From an uncultured Pelagibacteraceae bacterium (GTDB lineage Bacteria > Pseudomonadota > Alphaproteobacteria > Pelagibacterales > Pelagibacteraceae): 64,000 nucleotides of DNA. A program made the translations under genes and the position numbers. The notes under the pieces were generated by a model. The model was not told the DNA's origin. It saw only the letters and a list, made by a program, of their open reading frames with translations, and did not search any database. Positions 26,004 through 35,352 of this stretch are shown one piece after another (the stretch's first letter is position 1; each line of letters opens with the position of its first letter). The DNA lies in NCBI GenBank assembly GCA_902545635.1, contig CACCGT010000004.1, positions 1-64,000 on the forward strand, written 5' to 3'.

Positions 26004-26654
26004 GTGAAAAATATTTTATTATCAATAATATTCTCAATTTTTCTTTTTTCATCATCTAATGCTAATGAAAAAGTAATATTTGATTTTACTGAAAATGAAC
26101 TTTCTACTTTAGAAGTTAGGAAAGTAAGAGGTGCTGATGCAAAAACTATTTATACAATTGGAAAAAACGAGAATGGCAATTATCTAAAAGCAGTAGCAGA
26201 TAATGCGGCTTCCGGTCTGGGTAAAGAAATAAAAATAGATTTAGACACCACCCCTTATATAAACATTACATGGAAAGTTGAAAAAGACTTAAAAGGAATA
26301 AAAGAAAATACAAAAAAAGGACATGATTTTGCTGCAAGAGTTTTTGTTATTAAAAAAACAGGTGCTACGCCACTATCAAATAGAGCTATTAATTATGTTT
26401 ATTCAAGCAACTTAAATATTGATGATTATGAACGGAGCCCTTATACAAAAAAATCAATAGATTATGTTTTATCCACCACAAAAAAAAATTTTGATGAGTG
26501 GATTACAGTTAAAGCAAATGTAAAAGAAGATTTTAAAAAACTCCATAAACTAGACGTTAAAGAGTTGGACGGAGTTGCTATTATGGCTGACACTGATAAT
26601 TCAAAGATGAAAGCTATAAGTTATTATCAAAATATTTATTTTTCCTCTGAGTAA
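26004..26654 (+). CDS. DUF3047-type exported protein of unknown function
   Basis: 216 residues from the GTG at 26004, chosen over a TTG at 25986 because it begins directly with a signal peptide (MKNILLSIIFSIFLFSSSNA). The mature part (KVIFDFTENELSTLEV, VADNAASGLGKEIKIDLDTTPYINITWKV, FAARVFVIKK, and the DGVAIMADTDNSKM near the end) matches what I recall of DUF3047 proteins. They are thought to be periplasmic beta-sandwich proteins; no function is established. It lies 45 bases after the alcohol dehydrogenase. Confidence 0.75.
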   Translation: MKNILLSIIFSIFLFSSSNANEKVIFDFTENELSTLEVRKVRGADAKTIYTIGKNENGNYLKAVADNAASGLGKEIKIDLDTTPYINITWKVEKDLKGIKENTKKGHDFAARVFVIKKTGATPLSNRAINYVYSSNLNIDDYERSPYTKKSIDYVLSTTKKNFDEWITVKANVKEDFKKLHKLDVKELDGVAIMADTDNSKMKAISYYQNIYFSSE

Positions 26655-26655
26655 T

Positions 26656-26793
26656 TTATTTTATATATTTTTTGAGTACAAAACTTAAAATCGAGAGCAG
26701 AATTGCAGCAATTACATCAAGAAGTGGTGTTGCTTGAGGATATCCAAAGTTCCACAATATAACCCCTATAAGCCAAATTATATATATTTTCAT
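26656..26793 (-). CDS. Small membrane protein (45 aa)
   Basis: Minus-strand frame from ATG 26791-26793 to TAA 26656-26658. The product begins MKIYIIWLIGVILWNFGYPQ and continues with a second hydrophobic stretch (residues 24-39) ending in KKYIK. Two membrane helices separated by GYPQATPLLD and a basic tail look like a real small membrane protein rather than a chance frame. It fills the gap between the DUF3047 gene and the thioesterase gene. A similarly built 56-aa protein is at 28812. No function can be given. Confidence 0.6.
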   Translation of the reverse strand: MKIYIIWLIGVILWNFGYPQATPLLDVIAAILLSILSFVLKKYIK

Positions 26794-26847
26794 AAACAAA
26801 TAATCATTAGTATATATATTCCTCGTCTTTGATAATATATTTTTAAT

Positions 26848-27240
26848 ATGGAATTTAAATCAAATTTTAAAGTTTACTACGAAGACACTGATAGTGGAGG
26901 AGTAGTTTATTATGCCAATTATTTGAAATTTTTGGAACGAGCTAGAACAGATGCAATTACATCTTTAAATTTTAGTAATAAAAATCTTATAGAAAAATTT
27001 GGGATTTATATAATAGTTAAATCTTGCAACTTAAATTTCCATAAACCTGCAAAACTTGAAGACAATTTAAATATTATTTCTAAAGTGTTAGAAGTTAAAA
27101 ATGTATCAATAAGAATGAAACAGAATATTTTTGTTAATGATATTATGATTGTTGAGGCTGAAATATTATTAGCTTCAGTAGATGAAAAGGGCAAACCATC
27201 AAAACTTCCAGTAGACTTTAAAAGTCAATTGATTAAATGA
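26848..27240 (+). CDS. ybgC: YbgC-family acyl-CoA thioesterase
   Basis: 130-residue single hot-dog-fold protein. The catalytic motif of the 4-hydroxybenzoyl-CoA/YbgC thioesterase family is YYEDTDSGGVVYYANYLKFLERART, with Asp15 as the likely catalytic residue. In other proteobacteria YbgC is linked to the Tol-Pal system and hydrolyses short acyl-CoA or acts in phospholipid metabolism. No tol genes follow here; its end overlaps the convergent glycosylase gene by 8 bases. Confidence 0.87.
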   Translation: MEFKSNFKVYYEDTDSGGVVYYANYLKFLERARTDAITSLNFSNKNLIEKFGIYIIVKSCNLNFHKPAKLEDNLNIISKVLEVKNVSIRMKQNIFVNDIMIVEAEILLASVDEKGKPSKLPVDFKSQLIK

Positions 27241-27907
27241 CTTTTTTAACCTTAAGAAATAAATTAGTCATTTTATTAACATCAATTCTTCCAGTGTTAA
27301 CATTTCTAGGACTTGGGTGATAAGATCCAACTAATAAAATGTTATTTGGCAGCTTAAAAAATTTACTGTGTCCAAATTTAATATTATTTTCTATTTTAAA
27401 TTGTTTTTTATAAAACTCTATACACGCATCAAAAGCTATTTTTCCAAGAGCGATAATAATTTTTAAATTATCTAAGTTTTCAATTTCATTTTTAAAATAT
27501 TTAAAACAATTATTAAGTTCATTTCTAGTTGGCTTATCTCCTGGAGGAACACATTTTAATGCTGTAGTTATAAAACTATCATTTAGTATCAAACCGTCGT
27601 TTATGTGAACTGAATTTGATTTATTCGATAATTTAGCTTTGTGAAGGCATTTGTACAAAAATTCAGATGATCTATCACCTGTAAAAACTCTTCCAGTCCT
27701 ATTGCCACCATGAGCAGCAGGGGCTAAACCAACTAATAAAATTCTTGCTTTTTGGTCACCGAAACCTGTTATTGGTTTTCCCCAATATTTCTCATTTATA
27801 TATTGTTTTCTTTTATCTTTTGCTACCTGGGTTCTAAAGTTTACAAGTCTTGGACATTTCTTACAATTTATTATTGAGTTTTCAAGTTTTTTAAAACTTT
27901 TTTTCAT
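27233..27907 (-). CDS. Family 5 uracil-DNA glycosylase (UDGb type)
   Basis: 224 residues. The active-site motif GLAPAAHGGNRTGRVFTGD near residue 59 identifies the UDGb branch, which has Ala where other uracil glycosylases have the catalytic Asp/Asn; the second motif is GSYHPSPRNVNTG near residue 193. Cys in CKKCPRL near residue 15, plus Cys in LKCVPPG and DACIEF, can hold a 4Fe-4S cluster as in characterised members. It removes uracil and other deaminated bases such as hypoxanthine from DNA. Confidence 0.9.
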   Translation of the reverse strand: MKKSFKKLENSIINCKKCPRLVNFRTQVAKDKRKQYINEKYWGKPITGFGDQKARILLVGLAPAAHGGNRTGRVFTGDRSSEFLYKCLHKAKLSNKSNSVHINDGLILNDSFITTALKCVPPGDKPTRNELNNCFKYFKNEIENLDNLKIIIALGKIAFDACIEFYKKQFKIENNIKFGHSKFFKLPNNILLVGSYHPSPRNVNTGRIDVNKMTNLFLKVKKVI

Positions 27908-27956
27908 AAATATTAATTTTTAATCAATGAGTCTTATACTATAATTATTTAAAATT

Positions 27957-28811
27957 ATGAATGTAGGTTTTATTGGTGTTGGCTATATGGGTTATGGAAT
28001 AGCCAAAAATATTTTAAAAAAGGGAAACAGTTTATTTGTTATTGCAAATAAAAAAAGAGCAACTATTGATAAGATTGTAAGTGATGGAGCAAAAGAGGTT
28101 AAAAGCTACAATGAGTTATGTGAAAAGAATTTAGATGCTTTATTTCTTTGTGTAACCAATACACCAATAGCTATAAGTATTGCAGAAAAATTATCTAATT
28201 TGTTAAAAGATGATACATTAATTGTTGACGTTACAACACATAACCAACATGGATCAATTAAAATGGAACAAATTTTTGCAAAACAAAAAATTAGTTATGT
28301 TGAATGTCCTGTGATGGGAGGACCTGTTCAAGCAGAGGAAGGTGTTTGTGGAGGAATTGTTGGGGCTTCCGATGAAAATTTTAAAAAGGCAGAGGTCTAT
28401 TTAAAAACTTTTTGTAAAGATTATTTCCATTTTGGTGAAGTAGGCAAGGGAGCAAAATCAAAATTATTAAATAACTTTTTATCTCTTGGTACTGCAACAA
28501 ATGTTATAGAATTCATCAAGAGCGCAAAAAAATTGGATATTGATTTGGAAAAACTTTTTGCAGTAGCAAAATTAGGATCTGGAAACTCAACAGCCTTAAA
28601 TAGAATTTTTGATAATGTCCTCAAGAACGATTATACTGGATTTAAATTTTCAACTTCCAACACTTTAAAAGATCTTACCTATATACATGAAATGCTCAAA
28701 GATTTAGGTAATGCAGAAAAATTAGCTAATGTAAAAAAGTCTATTTACAAAAAAGCAGTAGATGACGGTAATGGAGATCTCTTCATAAGCGAACTAATAC
28801 AAAAAGATTAA
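27957..28811 (+). CDS. NAD-binding beta-hydroxyacid dehydrogenase
   Basis: 284-residue enzyme of the 3-hydroxyisobutyrate/6-phosphogluconate dehydrogenase-like family. Rossmann motif GFIGVGYMGYGIAKN starts at residue 4, the substrate loop is CPVMGGPVQAEEGVCGG near residue 118, and the catalytic Lys lies in GKGAKSKLLNNFLS near residue 164. It differs clearly from the relative at 18341 (for example Met-Gly-Gly-Pro in place of VTGG), so the substrates probably differ. Its stop touches the convergent small membrane gene at 28812. Confidence 0.87.
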   Translation: MNVGFIGVGYMGYGIAKNILKKGNSLFVIANKKRATIDKIVSDGAKEVKSYNELCEKNLDALFLCVTNTPIAISIAEKLSNLLKDDTLIVDVTTHNQHGSIKMEQIFAKQKISYVECPVMGGPVQAEEGVCGGIVGASDENFKKAEVYLKTFCKDYFHFGEVGKGAKSKLLNNFLSLGTATNVIEFIKSAKKLDIDLEKLFAVAKLGSGNSTALNRIFDNVLKNDYTGFKFSTSNTLKDLTYIHEMLKDLGNAEKLANVKKSIYKKAVDDGNGDLFISELIQKD

Positions 28812-28982
28812 TTATTCATTTTTTTTATCAGCAAATACAATAGCTATAAGCAATAATGCTGTCCAAAACATTGCTGCTAAACTTTTGACAGCACTCGTTT
28901 CAGCACCCCATAAATCAAAAACAAATGCTCCAATAAGAATTCCAATTATATAAATTATTACTACTAATCTAGTCTGAGTCAT
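28812..28982 (-). CDS. Small membrane protein (56 aa)
   Basis: Minus-strand frame from ATG 28980-28982 to TAA 28812-28814. The product begins MTQTRLVVIIYIIGILIGAF, with a second helix around residues 36-50 (AAMFWTALLLIAIVF) and the charged tail ADKKNE. It overlaps the upstream DUF1289 gene by 14 bases and abuts the convergent dehydrogenase stop, so it exactly uses the available space. The FDLWGAETSAVKSLAAM centre recalls the layout of the 45-aa protein at 26656. Function unknown. Confidence 0.6.
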   Translation of the reverse strand: MTQTRLVVIIYIIGILIGAFVFDLWGAETSAVKSLAAMFWTALLLIAIVFADKKNE

Positions 28983-29226
28983 TTAGTTGTTTCTTTTTAA
29001 ATAGTGACATTCCATTATTTTTTTTATGTTCATAAGATTCTTTGAAACTTTCCAACTGCCATCCTTGCATCCTCTTCTGAATATCTTCTAAATTTTGTTT
29101 TTTCCACTCATCACTTGTATTTTGGTCTTTCCAAATCTTCTTTTCATCATTGTCTCTTCCACAACCATAGCAATATCCAGTTACAGGATCCATTTTACAA
29201 ATACTTATACAAGGCGAAATTATCAT
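28969..29226 (-). CDS. DUF1289-family small Cys-rich protein
   Basis: 85-residue protein starting MIISPCISICKMDPVTGYCYGCGRDNDE. The C-x3-C...C-x2-C arrangement (Cys6, 10, 19, 22) in the N-terminal 25 residues is the DUF1289 signature and could bind zinc or an Fe-S cluster. The rest is a charged helical tail (EWKKQNLEDIQKRM). The molecular role is unknown. Divergent from tRNA-Leu. Confidence 0.82.
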   Translation of the reverse strand: MIISPCISICKMDPVTGYCYGCGRDNDEKKIWKDQNTSDEWKKQNLEDIQKRMQGWQLESFKESYEHKKNNGMSLFKKKQLNDSD

Positions 29227-29265
29227 TTTTTTATATATTTATATCTTTTTACACTATTATTCTGA

Positions 29266-29295
29266 TTGGACAAATTAGATCAATACTATATAAAA
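29266..29295 (+). promoter_or_regulatory. Candidate sigma-70-type promoter for tRNA-Leu and tig
   Basis: TTGGAC (29266-29271), an 18-bp spacer and TATAAA (29290-29295) place transcription start around 29302, a few bases before the tRNA-Leu 5' end. Read by eye only; the trigger factor gene may be co-transcribed since it starts 10 bases after the tRNA. Confidence 0.5.
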
Positions 29296-29308
29296 CACCA
29301 TAAATTTG

Positions 29309-29392
29309 GGCGAGTGGCGGAATTGGTAGACGCGTTGGTCTTAGGAACCAATAGTGCAAGCTGTGAAGGTTCGAGTCCTTTCTCGCCTACCA
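29309..29392 (+). tRNA. tRNA-Leu (anticodon UAG)
   Basis: 84-nt cloverleaf. The acceptor GGGCGAG pairs with CTCGCCT (one G-T), the D-arm contains AATTGGTAGACG, and the anticodon stem TTGGT/ACCAA encloses loop CTTAGGA, giving anticodon TAG at 34-36. A long variable arm typical of class II tRNA and the T-arm GGTTCGAGTCC follow; CCA is encoded (29390-29392). It reads CUN leucine codons. Confidence 0.95.
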
Positions 29393-29402
29393 TAAATAGA
29401 TT

Positions 29403-30860
29403 ATGAAAGTAACAATAGAAAACAAAAAAGGTTTAGATAAAGATCTTAAAGTATTCATAGATAAAAAAACCATTTCAGGATTTATGGATGAAAAATATGA
29501 GGAAATAAGAAAAGATGTTGTTATTAAAGGTTTCAGACCTGGAAAAGTTCCTACTGAAATACTTAAAAGACAATTTGGCAAAGCAGTTTATGGTGAAGTA
29601 ATAGATAAGTTGTTAAAAGATACTACAACTAAAGCACTTCAAGAAAATAAAATTAAGCCTGCTGGACAACCAAAAATAGACTTAAAATCTTTTGGTGAAG
29701 GAAAAGATTTAGAATATATAATTTCAGTCACAGAGTTACCAGAAGTTTCTGCCAAAGGCTTAAACTCAATTAAAGTAGACGAGTATGTTGTAAAGATTGA
29801 CCCAAAAGAAACTGACAAAAGAATAAACGAAATCGCAAAAAGTCAAAATAATTTTAAAGATGCAGAATCAAATTATAATGCAAAGATTAATGATCTGGTA
29901 ATTTTTGATTATAAGGGAACTATAGATGGAAATGAATTTAAAGGTAATGAAGGTAAAAATACACAATTAGTACTTGGTAAAGATCTATTTATAAAAGGTT
30001 TTGATAAACAATTAGAAGGAGTTAAATCGGGTGATGTAAAAAAGGTAGAAGTTAATTTGCCAGAAAACTTCCCAGAAAAAGATCTTATTAATAAAATTGC
30101 TGTTTTTGAATGTAAAGTTACTGCGGTTAAAATTCCCGAAGAGGTAAAAATAGATGACAATTTTGCCAAAAACATGGGAGCAAAAGATTTATTAAATCTC
30201 AAAGAGTTAATTTCAAAGCAAATCAATGATGAATATAAAAATTCATTAGCCATGATAACAAAAAAGAAAATTCTAGAGCAAATTGAGAAAGAGAAATTAG
30301 ATCAATTACCTGGGAATTTAATTGAGCAAGAAGTAAAAATTTTATCACAAGGCATGAAAGAAGAGGAAGCTAAAAAAAATCAAAAATCATTAGAGGAACA
30401 AGCTAAAAAAAGAATTAAAACTGGATTAATTTTAAATGCATTTGGTGAGGAAAATAAAATTAATGTCTCCCAAGAGGAGATAAATGTAGAAATACAAAAA
30501 CAGTTTAGAATGATGCCTGGACAAGAAAAGATAGTTAAAGATTATTATGAACAAAATCCAGCAGCTATAGAAAGTTTAAGAGGACAAATTTATGAGGAAA
30601 AAATAATTGAAGAAATAAAAAAAAAGGCAAAAACTTCAATAAAAGAAATTACTAAAGAAGAGGCAGAAAAAATTTTAAAAGAAGAAAATGATAATAATTT
30701 AAAAGAGCAGGCTAAGATCTCAAAAAAAGATGAAGATGAAAAAAATAAGAATAAAAAAGAGCCCAAAAAAAAAGAAGTAAAAACAAAATCAAAAGATACA
30801 AAAAGTACTAAAACTTCTAAGTCCAAAACTAAAAAAGCAAAAAAGATTAGCAAAAAGTAA
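29403..30860 (+). CDS. tig: Trigger factor (ribosome-associated chaperone/prolyl isomerase)
   Basis: 485 residues, longer than the usual 430-450. The N-terminal ribosome-binding domain includes the signature [20 protein letters not shown] near residue 42 (GFRxGKxP loop). The FKBP-type domain spans roughly 160-245 ([27 protein letters not shown]), and the C-terminal chaperone arm follows. From about residue 425 the protein becomes a very basic low-complexity tail (repeated KKE, KSK, KTK, KKAK) not seen in typical trigger factors; compositional drift or a nucleic-acid/ribosome contact could explain it. It begins the tig-clpP-clpX-lon cluster. Confidence 0.95.
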   Translation: MKVTIENKKGLDKDLKVFIDKKTISGFMDEKYEEIRKDVVIKGFRPGKVPTEILKRQFGKAVYGEVIDKLLKDTTTKALQENKIKPAGQPKIDLKSFGEGKDLEYIISVTELPEVSAKGLNSIKVDEYVVKIDPKETDKRINEIAKSQNNFKDAESNYNAKINDLVIFDYKGTIDGNEFKGNEGKNTQLVLGKDLFIKGFDKQLEGVKSGDVKKVEVNLPENFPEKDLINKIAVFECKVTAVKIPEEVKIDDNFAKNMGAKDLLNLKELISKQINDEYKNSLAMITKKKILEQIEKEKLDQLPGNLIEQEVKILSQGMKEEEAKKNQKSLEEQAKKRIKTGLILNAFGEENKINVSQEEINVEIQKQFRMMPGQEKIVKDYYEQNPAAIESLRGQIYEEKIIEEIKKKAKTSIKEITKEEAEKILKEENDNNLKEQAKISKKDEDEKNKNKKEPKKKEVKTKSKDTKSTKTSKSKTKKAKKISKK

Positions 30861-30892
30861 TCACAAGTTGTATAAGATTAATCGAATCAATT

Positions 30893-31504
30893 ATGTCTAT
30901 TAAAATTCCAGAGCAATTAAATACACTAATTCCTATGGTTGTAGAACAATCAAGCAGAGGAGAGAGAGCCTACGACATATATTCAAGATTGCTTAAAGAA
31001 AGAATTGTATTTGTAGTCGGGCCTATTAATGATGCTGTAGCATCCCTTGTAACTGCACAATTGTTATTTTTAGAGTCTGAAGATCCTAAAAAAGAAATTT
31101 CATTATATATTAATAGCCCAGGTGGACTTGTAACTGCTGGACTAGGAATTTATGATACAATGCAATATATAAAACCAGAAATCAGTACACTGTGTATTGG
31201 TCAGGCCGCGAGCATGGGATCATTCTTACTAGCTGCAGGATCAAAAGAAAAAAGATTTTCATTGCCAAACTCAAGAATAATGGTTCATCAACCCTCTGCT
31301 GGTTTTCAAGGTCAAGCAACTGATATTGAAATTCATGCTAATGAGGTTTTGTCTTTAAAAAAAAGATTAAATGAAATTTATTCAAAACATACTGGAAAAT
31401 CTGTTGATGAAATTAAATCGGCATTGGAAAGAGATAATTTTATGACTCCAGATAACGCAAAAAGTTTCGGACTGATAGACAAAGTGGTAGAAAAAAGAGA
31501 ATAA
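30893..31504 (+). CDS. clpP: ATP-dependent Clp protease proteolytic subunit
   Basis: 203-residue serine protease forming the ClpP tetradecamer. Catalytic residues: Ser107 in [14 protein letters not shown], His132 in MVHQPSAG, and the Asp of the triad near residue 181 ([10 protein letters not shown]). [22 protein letters not shown] near the N-terminus is the conserved axial-loop region. The gene lies 32 bases after tig and 88 bases before clpX. Confidence 0.97.
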   Translation: MSIKIPEQLNTLIPMVVEQSSRGERAYDIYSRLLKERIVFVVGPINDAVASLVTAQLLFLESEDPKKEISLYINSPGGLVTAGLGIYDTMQYIKPEISTLCIGQAASMGSFLLAAGSKEKRFSLPNSRIMVHQPSAGFQGQATDIEIHANEVLSLKKRLNEIYSKHTGKSVDEIKSALERDNFMTPDNAKSFGLIDKVVEKRE

Positions 31505-31592
31505 GTCACAATATATAGTTTGTCCACAACCTCTACTTGATTACCTTATATTATATGTATTAAAGTATATCTATTGATTCGAAATATAAATT

Positions 31593-32852
31593 ATGAGTAA
31601 TAATAAAAATATTCTTTACTGTTCTTTTTGCGGAAAAAGTCAACATGAAGTTAGAAAATTAATTGCTGGTCCTACAGTATTTATTTGTGATGAATGCGTA
31701 GAACTTTGCATGGACATAATTAAAGAAGAAAGTAAAGATAATTTCGTAAAACATCAAGATGGTTTACCTTTGCCTAAAGAAATATGCAAGGTACTTGATG
31801 ATTACGTAATAGGTCAATCTCATGCAAAAAAAGTATTATCAGTTGCAGTTCACAATCATTATAAAAGGTTAAATTATGAAAATAAAACTAGTAAAACTGT
31901 AGAGCTTTCAAAATCAAATATATTATTGGTTGGACCAACCGGGTGTGGAAAAACATTATTGGCTCAGACACTTGCAAGAATTCTTGATGTACCTTTTACT
32001 ATGGCCGATGCTACAACTTTGACCGAGGCAGGCTATGTAGGTGAAGATGTAGAAAATATTATTTTAAAATTATTACAAGCTGCTGATTATAATGTTGAAA
32101 AAGCTCAAAGAGGAATAGTTTATATAGATGAAGTTGACAAAATAAGCAGAAAATCTGAAAACCCATCTATTACTAGAGATGTTTCGGGAGAAGGCGTTCA
32201 ACAAGCTTTATTAAAAATTATGGAGGGCACAGTCGCGAGTGTTCCACCTCAAGGAGGAAGAAAACATCCACAACAAGAATTTTTACAAGTTGATACTACT
32301 AATATTTTATTTATATGTGGTGGCGCTTTTGCAGGTTTGGATAAAATAATATCTCAAAGAGATAAAGGGTCTTCTATTGGATTTGGTGCTGAAGTTAAAA
32401 CGATTGAGGATAAAAAAACAGGCGAATGGATGAAAAATTTGGAACCAGAAGATTTATTAAAATACGGACTTATTCCAGAATTTATTGGGCGTCTACCTAT
32501 AACTGCAACTTTAGATGATTTAGATGAAAAGTCTTTAGTGAAAATTTTGCTAGAGCCTAAAAACTCATTAATAAAACAATACCAAGAATTATTTAGATTA
32601 GAAGGCGTAAAATTAACATTCAAAGATCAAGCAGTAAAGGATATTGCAAACAAAGCCATTAGCAAGAAAACCGGTGCAAGAGGATTAAGATCAATTCTAG
32701 AAAATTTATTGCTTAAAACAATGTTTGACCTTCCAGGAAATGATAATATTGAGGAGGTTATTATTGATGCATCTGTTACAAAAGGTGTATCGCAGCCAAT
32801 AATCGTTCATACAAAGAACAAATCAAAAACAGAAAAGACTAGTGCGGCTTAA
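31593..32852 (+). CDS. clpX: Clp protease ATP-binding subunit ClpX
   Basis: 419-residue AAA+ unfoldase. The N-terminal zinc domain has [10 protein letters not shown]...CDECVELC (four Cys). Walker A is [12 protein letters not shown] (Cys where Ser is usual), Walker [10 protein letters not shown], with pore loop GYVGED, the ClpP-binding IGF loop as SSIGFGAEV, and sensor 2 in [12 protein letters not shown]. It delivers tagged proteins to ClpP. A Lys/Thr-rich tail ends the protein. Confidence 0.97.
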   Translation: MSNNKNILYCSFCGKSQHEVRKLIAGPTVFICDECVELCMDIIKEESKDNFVKHQDGLPLPKEICKVLDDYVIGQSHAKKVLSVAVHNHYKRLNYENKTSKTVELSKSNILLVGPTGCGKTLLAQTLARILDVPFTMADATTLTEAGYVGEDVENIILKLLQAADYNVEKAQRGIVYIDEVDKISRKSENPSITRDVSGEGVQQALLKIMEGTVASVPPQGGRKHPQQEFLQVDTTNILFICGGAFAGLDKIISQRDKGSSIGFGAEVKTIEDKKTGEWMKNLEPEDLLKYGLIPEFIGRLPITATLDDLDEKSLVKILLEPKNSLIKQYQELFRLEGVKLTFKDQAVKDIANKAISKKTGARGLRSILENLLLKTMFDLPGNDNIEEVIIDASVTKGVSQPIIVHTKNKSKTEKTSAA

Positions 32853-32914
32853 TAAGAGTTAATTAGCAAAAGTTTCCTATTGCATTATAAAATATTATAT
32901 CCATATTTATATCT

Positions 32915-35304
32915 ATGGAAGTAAAATTATCGCAGCCACTTTTACCTTTAAGGGATATAGTTGTATTCCCAAGCATGGTTATCCCACTATTTGTTGGAAG
33001 AGATAAATCTATAACTGCTTTAAATGAAGTGATGAAAAGTGATAAAAAAATAATATTAGTCACTCAAAAAAAATCTGAAGTTGATGATCCTAAAAAAAAT
33101 GACATTTTTTCTTATGGTTGTGAAAGTAATATACTTCAACTTTTAAAGCTACCAGATGGAACTGTTAAAGTATTGGTTGAAGGGATTAAAAGAGTAAAAA
33201 TAGTCGAATTTAAAGACAACGAGAATTTTATTACTTGTACATATGAACAACAAAAAGATATTTTAAATAAAGATGAAGATCTTTTACCTCTAGCATTAAC
33301 AGCTGTTAGAAGATTAGAGAAGCTTACATCTGCAAATAAAAAAATCTCCTCGGATACAATAAATAACATAAAACAGTTAAAGGATCCTTCTAAAATTGTT
33401 GATAATATTGTTTCAAATCTAAACGCATCAATATCCGAAAAACAGCAAATATTTGAGACTCTCGATGTGAAAAAAAAGATTAAATGCAGCAATCAAAATG
33501 ATGGAAAGCGAAACAAGTATTATTGGAGTAGAAAAGAGAATTAGAGGAAGAGTTAAAACTCAAATGGAAAAAACTCAAAGAGAATATTATTTAAATGAAC
33601 AATTAAAAGCAATCCAAAAAGAACTTGGTGAAATAGAAGATGGAAAAGATGATACTACGTCTCTTAAAAAATCTATTCAAAAAGCTAAAATGCCAAAAGA
33701 CGTTGAAAAAAAATGCATGACAGAATTAAAAAAATTAAAAAATATGAGTCCAATGTCAGCAGAAGCTACAGTTGTTAGAAACTATTTAGATTGGATGATA
33801 GAACTACCTTGGTTTAAAAAAAGACAATGTAGATATTGATTTGAATAAAGGATTGAAAATTTTAGATGAAGATCATTTTGGTCTAGAAAAAGTAAAAGAG
33901 AGAATTATTGAATTTTTAGCAGTCCAAAAAAGAATGGAAAAAATTAAAGGTCCAATTTTATGTTTAGTTGGACCTCCAGGAGTTGGAAAAACATCATTAG
34001 GTAAATCAATTGCAAAAGCAACAAACAGACAATTTATTAGAATGTCTTTAGGTGGTATGAGAGATGAAGCTGAAATAAGAGGTCATAGAAGAACTTACAT
34101 AGGATCTTTACCAGGAAAGATTATACAAATGATGAAGAAAGCTGGTACAAAAAATCCATTATTTCTATTAGATGAGGTTGATAAAATAGGGAATGATTAT
34201 AGAGGAGATCCATCTTCAGCTTTATTAGAAGCTCTAGATCCAGAGCAGAATACTGCATTTAATGATCATTATTTAGAAGTTGATTATGATCTTTCAGATG
34301 TAATGTTTGTAACAACTGCAAACACGTTAAATATACTTCCTCCACTCCTAGATAGAATGGAAGTTATTAGAATTCCTGGTTATACAGAAGATGAAAAAAT
34401 AAACATTGCCAACAAATACCTATTGCCCAAACAGATAAAAGAGAATGGTGTAAAAGAGGGTGAATTAAACCTAGAGAATGGAACTATAAAAGAAATTATC
34501 AGAAGTTATACAAGAGAGTCTGGTGTAAGAAATTTAGAAAGGGAAATTTCAAAAGTAACAAGAAAAGTAGTTAAAAAAGTTGTGAGTGGAGAAGTTGAAA
34601 AGGTTGAAGTAAACGATAAAAATATTCCTGACTTTCTAGGAATAAAAAAATTCAAATTTGGTGAAGTAGAAAATAAAGATAAAACAGGTATTGTTATAGG
34701 TCTGGCATGGACCGAGGTAGGAGGAGAAATTCTAAAAATTGAGACTGTAAATATGCCAGGAAAAGGAAGAATGCAAATAACAGGAAAATTAGGTGATGTA
34801 ATGCAAGAGTCGGTAAAAGCCGCAAAGTCATTTGTAAGATCAAAAAGCTTAGAATATGGAATAATTCCACCTTTCTTTGAAAAAAAAGATTTTCACATTC
34901 ATGTTCCAGAAGGAGCAACTCCTAAAGATGGACCATCAGCTGGTATTGCAATGGTAACTTCAATAGTATCATCAATTACAAATATCCCGGTTAATCGTGA
35001 AATAGCTATGACTGGTGAAGTAACAATAACTGGTCAAGTATTACAAATAGGTGGTCTCAAAGAAAAATTATTAGCTGCTCATAGAGCAGGGGTGAAAAAA
35101 GTTTTAATACCAAAAGAAAACGAAAAAGATTTGATAGATATTCCAAAAAAAGTCAGAGAGGATATAAAAATAATACCTGTTGAAACTGCTGATGAGGTAT
35201 TAAAAATTGCTTTGACGAAAGAATTGAAAGCTGTAGAGTGGTCTGAAGTTGATAAGATCTCTAAAAGTGAAAAAGAAGACAAGTCTCAGGCTAGCATTCA
35301 ATAG
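32915..35304 (+). CDS. lon: ATP-dependent Lon protease (two frameshifts)
   Basis: Lon is spread over three frames: 32915-33544, then a middle segment to 33839, then to 35304. Removing one A from the A8 run at 33470-33477 and one from the A7 run at 33816-33822 gives a continuous protein of about 795 residues, standard for Lon. The repaired protein has the N-terminal domain ([20 protein letters not shown]), the coiled-coil linker, Walker [11 protein letters not shown] near residue 352, Walker [12 protein letters not shown], and the catalytic dyad Ser674 (KDGPSAG) and Lys717 (GGLKEK). Loss of Lon in one strain is possible, but the repair is so clean that sequence indels are more likely. Confidence 0.93.
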
Positions 35305-35352
35305 ATTTATTTTAAATCAAGAAACTATAAAATCTAGTTCTTAATTTTTCTT

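Noticed and set aside
31505..31592. Heat-shock sigma-32 promoter ahead of clpX
   Set aside because: CTTGAT at 31536-31541 resembles a -35 element, but no C-rich -10 (CCCCAT-like) follows at the right distance.
33498..33839. Separate 113-residue gene between two Lon-like genes
   Set aside because: Sequence is the Lon linker domain and joins both neighbours when one A is removed at each border.
35305..35352. Possible bidirectional terminator between lon and the FkbM-like gene
   Set aside because: AACTA/TAGTT (35323-35339) makes only a 5-bp stem before a T-rich stretch; too weak to list as a feature.
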